DNA of 64,000 nucleotides from Fidelibacterota bacterium (GTDB taxonomy: Bacteria > Fidelibacterota > UBA8477 > JABMPR01), in contig JAERTG010000107.1 of the NCBI GenBank assembly GCA_016845065.1, forward strand, positions 1 to 64,000. The letters are read 5' to 3'. Every line of letters begins with the position of its first letter. Within the stretch, counting starts at the first letter, position 1. Under the pieces are notes generated by a model. It did not search any database. It was given only the letters and a program-made list of their open reading frames with translations, and was not told where the DNA came from. The translations under genes and the position numbers were made by a program. Below, piece by piece: positions 18,122 to 25,528 of this stretch.

Positions 18122-18162
18122 TAGATTTATTTCTGAAGAACGGTTTTTACCGGAGGTAGCAC

Positions 18163-19617
18163 ATGTCAAAATTGACAGATAGTCAAGTTGACCAAATAGC
18201 AAACAAGGTAGCTTCGCTGCTCAATCCCCCCCAAGGGTCTGGGCAGATAGACGCTCCGGCTGTACCCGACCTGGGTCAGACAGGGTCGGGGAGCTATGGC
18301 GTCTTTACTACCGTGGATGCTGCTGTGAAAGCGACCAGGGTTGCTTATGAATCCTTGAACACGCTTACTCTGGAGCAGCGGGTGACTATTATTGATAGCA
18401 TTCGTGCCAAAATGCGGATCCACAGTGAGGATCTGGCTCGACAGGCCCACGAGGAAACGGGGATGGGTCGTTTTGAGGACAAGATTCTAAAGAATGAGCT
18501 GGTTACCGAAAAGACCGAGGGTCCTGAAGCGCTGACGCCTAAAGCGCTATCTGGTGACCGAGGACTTACACTGACTGAATGGGCTCCGTATGGTGTCATC
18601 GGTTCTATCACGCCAAGCACCAATCCTACTTCCACAATAATTTGTAATACCATTGGCATGCTGGCTGCTGGAAATGGAGTGGTCTTTAATGTTCACCCCA
18701 TGGCGAAAGAAACCAGTATACTTAATGTGGAACTCCTCAATGAAGCCATTATTGAAGCAGGTGGACCACCAAACCTGGTGACCACGGTGGCTTCTCCAAC
18801 CATCAAGAGTGCGAATGAACTCATGCACCACAAAGGTGTGGACTTGCTGGTTGTCACCGGTGGTGAAGCAGTGGTCAAAGCTGCTATGGCCAGCGGGAAA
18901 CGCGCCCTATGTGCTGGTCCAGGTAATCCACCAGTCGTTGTGGATGAAACCGCTGACATTGAGCAGGCCGCCAGGGATATCGTTCGCGGAGCTGGTATGG
19001 ATAATGGAATTATCTGTGTGCTTGAAAAGGAAGTGTTTGTGGTTGAGTCTGTAGCAGATCAACTCCTGGCTGCCTTTCCTCGTCACGGAGCCGTGGTCCT
19101 TAAGTCTCATGAGGTCAACCAACTTGAGAAAGTAATCTTTGAGAAAACCAACGGCATGCGCAAACCGGGTGTCATGAACAAAGAGATGATAGGTAAGGAT
19201 ATCCAATACATTCTTTCCAAAATCGGGATGCAGGTAGCCGATGATGTGAGAATCGCAATTATGCCTGTATCGGTAGGTCATCCATTGATCTGGACTGAAC
19301 AACTCATGCCTGTTCTGCCCTTAGCCAGGGTCCCCAATGTGGATCAGGCCATCGATCTGGCCAAGGCAGCTGAGCATAACTTTCGTCATACTGCCGTGAT
19401 ACATTCTAAGAACATCAATAGCTTGAGTCGTATGGCTCGGGTTATGGGTTGCAGTATATTTGTAAAAAATGGTCCCACACTAGCTGGATTAGGCTATGGT
19501 GGTGAGGGCTATACTTCCTTTTCAATTGCCAGTCCCACAGGCGATGGGTTAACAGGACCTCATTCCTTCGTCCGTCCCATCCGTTGTGTGTTGGTAGATA
19601 ACTTCAGGATTGTCTAA
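18163..19617 (+). CDS. CoA-acylating aldehyde dehydrogenase with N-terminal encapsulation peptide
   Basis: The 484-residue enzyme belongs to the PduP/EutE family and would oxidise acetaldehyde with NAD and CoA to acetyl-CoA. Residues 1-22 (KLTDSQVDQIANKVASLL) form an amphipathic helix followed by a Pro/Gly-rich linker to about residue 45, the usual design for targeting cargo to a BMC lumen. The catalytic cysteine is Cys285 in 'DNGIICVLEKE'; 'VTGGEAVVKAAM' and 'AGPGNPPVVVDETAD' are also typical. The start ATG 18163 follows CGGAGG. Its substrate is supplied by the DeoC fusion. The stop overlaps the next BMC-T start by one base. Confidence 0.92.
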   Translation: MSKLTDSQVDQIANKVASLLNPPQGSGQIDAPAVPDLGQTGSGSYGVFTTVDAAVKATRVAYESLNTLTLEQRVTIIDSIRAKMRIHSEDLARQAHEETGMGRFEDKILKNELVTEKTEGPEALTPKALSGDRGLTLTEWAPYGVIGSITPSTNPTSTIICNTIGMLAAGNGVVFNVHPMAKETSILNVELLNEAIIEAGGPPNLVTTVASPTIKSANELMHHKGVDLLVVTGGEAVVKAAMASGKRALCAGPGNPPVVVDETADIEQAARDIVRGAGMDNGIICVLEKEVFVVESVADQLLAAFPRHGAVVLKSHEVNQLEKVIFEKTNGMRKPGVMNKEMIGKDIQYILSKIGMQVADDVRIAIMPVSVGHPLIWTEQLMPVLPLARVPNVDQAIDLAKAAEHNFRHTAVIHSKNINSLSRMARVMGCSIFVKNGPTLAGLGYGGEGYTSFSIASPTGDGLTGPHSFVRPIRCVLVDNFRIV

Positions 19618-20222
19618 TGAAATCACAAGACGCACTGGCTCTTATTGAGCTAGATAGTATTCCAGCCGGTATTCTCACTGCAGACGCCATGCTCAAGGAA
19701 GCACCTATTGCTGTTCTAAAATCTGGAACTGTTCATAATGGTAAATATCTCATTCTCATCGGTGGAAGTGTTGCTGCCGTGGGGATGGCTTTTACTAAGG
19801 GAATGAGCAAGGGACAGGACCATCTACTAGATGCGGTATTTCTGCCAGATATCCACGAAAGTGTTTACTCCGCCTGTTTAGGCAAGAGGCTGAACTGTGG
19901 GTCGGAAGCTTTGTCTGTGATGGAGGTGTCCACAGTGGCTGCAACTCTCCAGAGTTCTGACGCCGCCATGAAGGGTGCAGAAGTTGAGTTGGTTGAATTA
20001 CGCCTTGCGGATGATCTTGGTGGTAAATCGATCGCGATTTATGCAGGGAAAGTGGAAGATGTGGAAATGGCCATTAATATCTCTGAAAAAACCATTGAGA
20101 ATCCTGAAAATATCCTGTCACAGAGTATTATTCCCCGGATTGATCCAGAGCTAGCCAAGCAAATTGATGCCTCAACCTATTTTTCAAAATCTGACCTATC
20201 AAAATTACCAGGAGCTGAATAA
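19617..20222 (+). CDS. BMC-T trimeric shell protein (T1 type)
   Basis: The 201-residue protein has two BMC domains: the first with 'ALALIELDSIPAGILTADAM', the second with 'ALSVMEVSTVAATLQSSDAA'. It resembles Haliangium BMC-T1 from memory. It starts within the stop codon of the aldehyde dehydrogenase gene (1-base overlap) and its own stop overlaps the next BMC-P start by 1 base. The three are therefore translationally coupled. It is a facet protein and is predicted to form single-layer trimers. Confidence 0.9.
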   Translation: MKSQDALALIELDSIPAGILTADAMLKEAPIAVLKSGTVHNGKYLILIGGSVAAVGMAFTKGMSKGQDHLLDAVFLPDIHESVYSACLGKRLNCGSEALSVMEVSTVAATLQSSDAAMKGAEVELVELRLADDLGGKSIAIYAGKVEDVEMAINISEKTIENPENILSQSIIPRIDPELAKQIDASTYFSKSDLSKLPGAE

Positions 20223-20500
20223 TGCTCCTGGGCAAAGTCATCGGAACGCTGACCCCATCAACCATCTATGATGGTCTGGAGGGCGTACCGATGCTCATGG
20301 TTCAACCCCTGGATAAGCATCAAGCGCCCGAGGGTGACCCTATGGTGGCTGCCGATCCTACTCGTATGTGCGGACCTGGAGAATTGATCTATTATGAAAG
20401 CTCCCGCGAAGCAGCGCTTCTCTGTGATCCCTGGTTTGTCCCAGTCGATCACGCAGTTGTGGGAATTGTGGATGATATTCAGATCGTGGGTAACCCATGA
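20222..20500 (+). CDS. BMC-P pentameric vertex protein 2
   Basis: The 92-residue protein starts 'MLLGKVIGTLTPSTIYDG' and has 'MVAADPTRMCGPGELIYYES' and 'VDHAVVGIVDDIQIV', all typical of the EutN/CcmL family. Its start overlaps the stop of the BMC-T1 gene. Compared with the other two paralogues it carries a distinctive 'REAALLCDPWFVP' segment in place of the usual polar turn. Confidence 0.92.
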   Translation: MLLGKVIGTLTPSTIYDGLEGVPMLMVQPLDKHQAPEGDPMVAADPTRMCGPGELIYYESSREAALLCDPWFVPVDHAVVGIVDDIQIVGNP

Positions 20501-20588
20501 TTTGTCTCCCTGAGGTTCTCGAAGGGTTAAAGACAAACCAGAGTGGTCTGCATTCGCCGTACTTCCACGCGCTCAGCAAGTCGAATGC
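20501..20588. repeat. REP-like intergenic repeat, copy 4
   Basis: The left unit CCCTGAGGTTCTCGAAGGG and an eroded right unit ACTTCCACGCGCTCAGCA lie between BMC-P 2 and BMC-P 3. Two substitutions in the right unit weaken pairing compared with copies 2 and 3. Confidence 0.75.
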
Positions 20589-20618
20589 CTGTTTACCGAT
20601 TAGAAAATGGAGTCTCTC

Positions 20619-20888
20619 ATGATCCTGGGCAAAGTATGTGGTACGATTCATTCCACCATCAACCATGACTTCTATGAAAGCAAACGACTGTTGGTGGTAG
20701 ACAAGCTGGATGCCTACCTAAAGCCCACGGGGAAATATCTCATTTGTATTGATCAGGTTGATGCAGGGGTGGGAGAAACCGTTCTCATGCTGGATGAGGG
20801 GAATGGTGCCAGGCAAATTGTCAACGATAACAATGCCCCTCTCCGGTCGGTCATTGTCGGTATCGTGGACGAAGTCCACCTCAATTGA
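20619..20888 (+). CDS. BMC-P pentameric vertex protein 3
   Basis: The 89-residue protein begins 'MILGKVCGTIHSTINHDF' and ends 'RSVIVGIVDEVHLN', as expected for an EutN/CcmL vertex protein. ATG 20619 is chosen over ATG 20607 because GGAG lies 6-9 bases upstream and the family starts at this methionine. It is the last gene of the locus and is separated from BMC-P 2 by a repeat. Haliangium-type loci also encode three BMC-P paralogues. Confidence 0.92.
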   Translation: MILGKVCGTIHSTINHDFYESKRLLVVDKLDAYLKPTGKYLICIDQVDAGVGETVLMLDEGNGARQIVNDNNAPLRSVIVGIVDEVHLN

Positions 20889-20889
20889 T

Positions 20890-20946
20890 CCGTCATGCTG
20901 AGCTCGTCGAAGCATGTACCGGGCATAACGAAGTATCGAAGCATGA
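20890..20946. repeat. REP-like repeat, copy 5, left flank of GIY-YIG gene
   Basis: GTCATGCTGAGCTCGTCGAA is followed by GCATGTACC and an inverted ACGAAGTATCGAAGCATGAC. The forward unit CTGAGCTCGTCGAAG is the reverse complement type of the right units in the BMC operon. It begins 2 bases after the BMC-P 3 stop and ends 26 bases from the GIY-YIG stop, so it may also end transcription from both sides. Confidence 0.75.
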
Positions 20947-20972
20947 CTACTCACGAATTACAGTTTTTTACA

Positions 20973-21251
20973 TTAGGCAATAGATAGTCCAGGTAATTTG
21001 TCAAATTGCTCATTTATCAAGGCAACTTTCTTCTCTCGACGCCACCCTTTAATCCGCTTTTCAAGCAATATGGCATCTTGAATATCTAACTCATCAGATA
21101 GACACACCAGCTTGAAAGGTCTTCTCTTAGAAACGTATGTAATGGTCATTGTTTCACTGTGTTCCGCGAGACGGCGCTCAATATCATTTGTGACACCTGT
21201 GCAAAATGACTGATCAGAGCATTCAAGAATATATACATATCCTGCTTTCAT
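20973..21251 (-). CDS. small GIY-YIG nuclease-family protein
   Basis: The 92-residue protein is a stand-alone GIY-YIG domain: 'GYVYILECSDQSF', then 'CTGVTNDIERRLAEH', and a C-terminal 'KRIKGWRREKKVALI' motif typical of the small UvrC-like subgroup. ATG 21251 is chosen because the family starts just before the first strand; longer in-frame extensions add unrelated sequence. The second motif reads C-T-G where Y-x-G is usual, so a tyrosine that is catalytic in characterised members appears to be cysteine. The gene is bracketed by inverted copies of the REP-like repeat (20890-20946 and 21322-21346). Confidence 0.85.
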   Translation of the reverse strand: MKAGYVYILECSDQSFCTGVTNDIERRLAEHSETMTITYVSKRRPFKLVCLSDELDIQDAILLEKRIKGWRREKKVALINEQFDKLPGLSIA

Positions 21252-21321
21252 TATGATTCCTAAGTTGTGTTTTGATTTATTAAACATAAGCTTGACACTC
21301 CATAAGTTCAATGGTGAAAAC

Positions 21322-21346
21322 TCACCCTTCGACGGGCTCAGGGTGA
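21322..21346. repeat. REP-like repeat, copy 6, right flank of GIY-YIG gene
   Basis: CACCCTTCGACGGGCTCAGG reading into GTGACG is a self-complementary unit (CACCCT pairs with AGGGTG). It is in inverted orientation relative to copy 5. Translated on the minus strand it yields 'HPEPVEG', a familiar signature of this repeat class in wrongly predicted proteins. Confidence 0.75.
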
Positions 21347-21457
21347 CGAGGCCCGTATAACAGAAGTGATAATATCAGCATAAACTCATAAATCACCTTG
21401 GTGAAACACCCCTCATAGTCTATCCTGCTACGACAATAACTAGATGGGAAATACGAC

Positions 21458-22867
21458 ATGAATGATGCAGAACAGAGAATTGTAAAAAAGGGTGACAGTA
21501 TTGAGTTGACAATTGAAAGCCTGGCCTTCGGCGGTAAAGGTGTGGCCAAGGTAGACGGGCTCGCCATCTTTGTCGAACGTACCATTCCGGGACAAAAAGT
21601 CCTGGCTCGTATTGTCAAAAAGAAGAAGAGTTTTGCTGAAGCCTATCCCCTTGAATACCTGAAAAAAGCCCCCAACGAAATCGAAGCCAAATGTGCTGCA
21701 TTCGGCACCTGTGGAGGCTGTCGCCTGCAGAACCTGGAATATGAGGATCAGCTGGCCGAAAAGACACGTCAGGTCCGTGATCTGGTTCAACGTATGGGTG
21801 GGTTCACAGATTTTGAGGTTCCCAAGGCCTTACCATCCCCGACAGCATTTCACTACCGAAATAAGATGGAATTCACCTTTACTCCAAGCCCCTGGCGGAA
21901 CCATCCTGATGATGAAGATGAGCCAATAGGTTTGGGTCAGCACATCCCGGGACGATTCGATAAAATTGTACACATCGAGACGTGCTACCTTCAGAAACCC
22001 ATCATGAACGAAATTATGAATTTTGTCTTCGCTTTTGCCCAGGAGCATGGTTGGGAGGCATACAACAATAGAACCCATGTGGGCTGGGCGCGTAACCTGG
22101 TACTACGTTATGGTGAGCACACCGATGACATTATGGTTAATCTGGTTACCAAGACTTATGAAAAAGAGCACATGCAGGTTTTCAAAAATGCTATTATGTC
22201 CCAATTTCCACAGATTAGCACCCTAATTAATAGCATTACCTCCAGATTATCTGATGTTGCCATAGGTGAAAGGGAGGTTTTCCTACATGGACCAGGCAGC
22301 ATCAAGGATCGACTGGGCGAGTCAGAATTTGAAATTTCAGCCTCATCTTTTTTCCAGACCAATACCCGCCAGGCAGAAGTGCTTTATGCTGAGGCCTTGA
22401 AGGGCACAGACCTGAAAGGTGGGGAAATCGTTTATGATCTGTATTGTGGCACGGGAACCATTGCTCTTTTTCTGGCCAAACAAGCTAAAAAGGTGTACGG
22501 GTTCGAATTGATTGCCAGCTCTGTGAAGAATGCTCGGAGAAATGCCAAGGCACAAGGATTTGAAAATGTGGAATTCATTCTGGGGGATCTCAAGGATGTC
22601 CTCTCACAGAATGTAGACAGAATTGAACCAGCTGATGTCATTGTAGTAGATCCACCACGAGCAGGATTACACCAGAACGTGGTTGACGATATCCTCAAGG
22701 TTGGACCTGAGAAACTGGTCTATGTTTCCTGTAATCCTTCAACCCTCGCTAGAGATCTCAAACTTTTCTGTGAAACTGATTATGAATTAATTAGTGTCCA
22801 GCCTGTGGATATGTTTCCTCATACCACTCATATTGAGACGGTTGCGCAGCTAAAACTTAAAGGCTAA
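21458..22867 (+). CDS. rlmD: 23S rRNA (uracil-5)-methyltransferase, RlmD/RumA family
   Basis: The 469-residue enzyme has an N-terminal TRAM RNA-binding domain (about residues 10-65) and an iron-sulfur binding set (Cys79, Cys85, Cys88 in 'CAAFGTCGGC', with a fourth Cys in 'HIETCYLQ'). The C-terminal Rossmann methyltransferase has SAM motif 'YDLYCGTGTIAL', 'VDPPRAGLH' and the nucleophilic cysteine motif 'SCNPSTLARDL'. It transfers a methyl group from SAM to C5 of a uridine in RNA. The exact position (1939, 747 or tRNA 54) cannot be told from sequence alone. It is probably a separate transcription unit after the repeat-bracketed GIY-YIG gene. Confidence 0.9.
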   Translation: MNDAEQRIVKKGDSIELTIESLAFGGKGVAKVDGLAIFVERTIPGQKVLARIVKKKKSFAEAYPLEYLKKAPNEIEAKCAAFGTCGGCRLQNLEYEDQLAEKTRQVRDLVQRMGGFTDFEVPKALPSPTAFHYRNKMEFTFTPSPWRNHPDDEDEPIGLGQHIPGRFDKIVHIETCYLQKPIMNEIMNFVFAFAQEHGWEAYNNRTHVGWARNLVLRYGEHTDDIMVNLVTKTYEKEHMQVFKNAIMSQFPQISTLINSITSRLSDVAIGEREVFLHGPGSIKDRLGESEFEISASSFFQTNTRQAEVLYAEALKGTDLKGGEIVYDLYCGTGTIALFLAKQAKKVYGFELIASSVKNARRNAKAQGFENVEFILGDLKDVLSQNVDRIEPADVIVVDPPRAGLHQNVVDDILKVGPEKLVYVSCNPSTLARDLKLFCETDYELISVQPVDMFPHTTHIETVAQLKLKG

Positions 22868-22871
22868 TGAA

Positions 22872-23267
22872 TTGAAAAAGCTAAGTAGCCCTCGTTCAAG
22901 ACTAGCAGTTCTTTTCGTCTTCGTTTTCGCCCTATCAATTCAATTTTGCTCGCCAACACAAAATCAGGTTACACCTCAAGAATACAAGATGCCAGTAGGT
23001 GGCGTCGACTCTCATGTGAGCTATTCTGATCATATCAAACCTATGTTGGAAAACAGTTGTACGCCGTGTCATTATCCGGAAAAAGGTAAAAAGAAACTAT
23101 TGAATACTTACGAAGCAGTCGCTGAAGATATTGATGAAATCATTTACCGCGTTCAGTTGCCCAGTGATAGTAGCGAGTTCATGCCCTATAAAAGTAAAAA
23201 GTTACCCCTGTCAGCCGTAGAGATTCAGGTGTTGAAAAACTGGAATGATCAAGGCTTGGGGAGATAA
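22872..23267 (+). CDS. c-type cytochrome-like lipoprotein
   Basis: The 131-residue product has a lipoprotein signal (lipobox 'IQFC', Cys26) and a single haem-attachment motif CTPCH (residues 63-67), with a possible axial Met in 'SEFMPYKSKKL' (about residue 103). The fold resembles short periplasmic cytochrome c domains found near secreted enzymes in FCB and planctomycete genomes. Translation appears to begin at TTG 22872, since the nearby ATG is out of frame. It lies 4 bases after rlmD and 41 bases before the GH3 gene. Electron-transfer partners are not identifiable here. Confidence 0.75.
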   Translation: MKKLSSPRSRLAVLFVFVFALSIQFCSPTQNQVTPQEYKMPVGGVDSHVSYSDHIKPMLENSCTPCHYPEKGKKKLLNTYEAVAEDIDEIIYRVQLPSDSSEFMPYKSKKLPLSAVEIQVLKNWNDQGLGR

Positions 23268-23308
23268 TCATAAAAATTCGGATTTAAAAAAAGCTGGAGC
23301 TCAATTAG

Positions 23309-25486
23309 ATGCAAAAATTACTGAGCGTAGTATTAGTTCTTTTAGTGTCAGTGGTACCAAGTGTTGGGGAATCATCAAATGAAATAGAGTCTCAAATAGA
23401 ATCAATTCTTGAACAACTGACCCTTGCTGAGAAAATCGCCATGACTCATGCGCAATCCAAATTCAGTTCTCCTGGTGTTCCACGACTGGGCATCCCTGAG
23501 ATCTGGATGTCAGATGGTCCTCATGGAGTCCGCGCAGAGATTGCCTGGGATAGTTGGTCACACGCTGGTTGGACAAGTGATTCAATCACTGCATTTCCTG
23601 CCTTAACGGGTCTCGCCGCAACATTTAATCCTGAGCTAGCTAACCAATATGGAGTAGCGCTTGGTGAAGAAGCCCGCTACCGTAAAAAGGACATTCTACT
23701 GGGGCCAGGTGTAAACATTTATCGTACTCCACTGAACGGTCGGAATTTTGAATATATGGGAGAGGACCCATATCTGGCGTCAACCATGGTTGTTCCCTAC
23801 ATCAAGGGAGTTCAACAAAATGGAGTCTCAGCCTGTTTGAAGCACTATGCCTTAAACAATCAGGAGCAGTGGCGAGGACACATTAATGTAGAAGTGAGTG
23901 ATCGCGCCCTCCATGAAATCTACCTCCCGGCTTATAAAGCGGCAGTTACTGAGGCGAAAGTCTGGACGGTCATGGGAGCATACAATAAGTTTCGTGGACA
24001 ACACACGACCCACCATAAACACCTCATCAATGATATTCTGAAGGGCGAGTGGGGCTTTGATGGCGTTCTGATCTCTGATTGGGGATCGGCCCATGATACA
24101 AAAGAAGCGGCAATGTATGGACTGGATATTGAAATGGGCACAGGCACAGATGGCCTGACCACCTCAAATGAAAATGCCTACGATTATTACTATTTAGCAA
24201 AACCTTTTCAGGAGATGATCCAAAAAGGTGAGCTGGATGAGTCACTTTTAGATGATAAGGTTCGTCGAATACTCCGTTTAATGTTTCGCACAAACATGAG
24301 CCCCGATCGACCTCTGGGCAGGATGAATAATCCAGAACACCTGGAAGTCGCACGCAAAGTTGCAGGAGAGGGAATTGTTCTACTAAAGAACGACAGATCA
24401 TTCTTTCCTATCGATTCAAAGAAGAAAATGACCATTGCAGTAATTGGTGAAAATGCCACACGGGCAATGACCCCAGGTGGTGGATCTTCAGAACTGAAAG
24501 CCAGAACTGAAATATCTCCCCTGCAGGGTCTAAAGGAAAGGTACAAAGAAGCCAAATTTATTTATTCTCCGGGTTATGCCTCTGGTCCACCTGCTTACGG
24601 TCGTATCGTTCCATCTACTCTTGATGCTGATTCCTTGAGGACTGCTGCCGTCAAAGCTGCTGCCAAAGCCGACCTTGTCCTATTCTTCGGGGGGTTGAAT
24701 AAAAATCATGGTCAGGACTGTGAGGGTGGAGATCGCGCAGGAATGGCTCTCGATTTTGGCCAGGGTGAACTTTTGCAAAAACTTATAAAAACCAATAAAA
24801 ATATTGGTGTCATTCTGGTGAGCGGAAATGCTGTTGAGATGCCCTGGCTACCCAAAGTAAAAGGTTTGATTCAGTCCTGGTATCTAGGTAGTGAAGCGGG
24901 TCATGCCATCGCTGATGTCATCAGTGGAGATGTGAACCCCTCAGGAAAGTTGCCCTTCTCATTTCCAGTAAAACTGAGTGACAACGCCGCTCATTCGTTT
25001 GGCGAACTTTCGTATCCAGGTGATGGTCAAACCCAATATTACAAAGAGGATATTCTGGTTGGCTATCGGTGGCATGATACCAAGAAGATCGAGCCCCTCT
25101 TTGCTTTTGGATATGGATTGTCCTATACCTCATTTAAGCTTTCCAGTATCAAGACAGACAAGAAATCCTATACCACAGATGAATCAATAAACATTTCCTG
25201 CAAAGTTTCCAACACAGGGAAAGTGGATGGTTCAGAGGTCGTGCAAGTTTATGTAGGGAAAGTGAATTCTACGGTGGATCGAGCTGAAAAAGAGTTACAA
25301 GCTTTCCAGAAAATTCATTTGGGCATGGGTACCAAGAAGACCCTTGATCTGTCACTTGATATTGCTGACCTGGCTTTTTATGATGAATCTGTCTCAGGCT
25401 GGAATGTTGAAAAGGGGGATTACCTGATCTATGTTGGAACAGCTTCTAATAAGATTTCGAAGAAAGTGAAGATCAGGATCAACTGA
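23309..25486 (+). CDS. glycoside hydrolase family 3 (beta-glucosidase-like), secreted
   Basis: The 725-residue enzyme has a signal peptide (to about residue 20), the GH3 N-terminal TIM barrel (30-330), the GH3 C-terminal domain (370-600) and a fibronectin-III-like domain (645-715). The nucleophile is Asp257 in 'VLISDWGS'; the substrate-binding 'LKHYALNNQE' and 'SDGPHGVR' motifs are present. It would hydrolyse beta-linked glucosides or xylosides in the periplasm or outside. It is followed 42 bases later by an ADP-ribosylglycohydrolase-fold lipoprotein, so the pair may act on one glycan or glycoconjugate. Confidence 0.9.
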   Translation: MQKLLSVVLVLLVSVVPSVGESSNEIESQIESILEQLTLAEKIAMTHAQSKFSSPGVPRLGIPEIWMSDGPHGVRAEIAWDSWSHAGWTSDSITAFPALTGLAATFNPELANQYGVALGEEARYRKKDILLGPGVNIYRTPLNGRNFEYMGEDPYLASTMVVPYIKGVQQNGVSACLKHYALNNQEQWRGHINVEVSDRALHEIYLPAYKAAVTEAKVWTVMGAYNKFRGQHTTHHKHLINDILKGEWGFDGVLISDWGSAHDTKEAAMYGLDIEMGTGTDGLTTSNENAYDYYYLAKPFQEMIQKGELDESLLDDKVRRILRLMFRTNMSPDRPLGRMNNPEHLEVARKVAGEGIVLLKNDRSFFPIDSKKKMTIAVIGENATRAMTPGGGSSELKARTEISPLQGLKERYKEAKFIYSPGYASGPPAYGRIVPSTLDADSLRTAAVKAAAKADLVLFFGGLNKNHGQDCEGGDRAGMALDFGQGELLQKLIKTNKNIGVILVSGNAVEMPWLPKVKGLIQSWYLGSEAGHAIADVISGDVNPSGKLPFSFPVKLSDNAAHSFGELSYPGDGQTQYYKEDILVGYRWHDTKKIEPLFAFGYGLSYTSFKLSSIKTDKKSYTTDESINISCKVSNTGKVDGSEVVQVYVGKVNSTVDRAEKELQAFQKIHLGMGTKKTLDLSLDIADLAFYDESVSGWNVEKGDYLIYVGTASNKISKKVKIRIN

Positions 25487-25528
25487 TTATCGATAAAACT
25501 GAATTGAATCATATGGACAGGTAAGAGC

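Noticed and set aside
16446-21346. CRISPR array formed by the repeated intergenic units
   Set aside because: The copies are separated by whole genes and are imperfect palindromes; there are no regular spacers or cas genes.
21322-21618. minus-strand frame ending HPEPVEG opposite rlmD
   Set aside because: It overlaps the well-supported rlmD gene and its end is the repeat read as protein.
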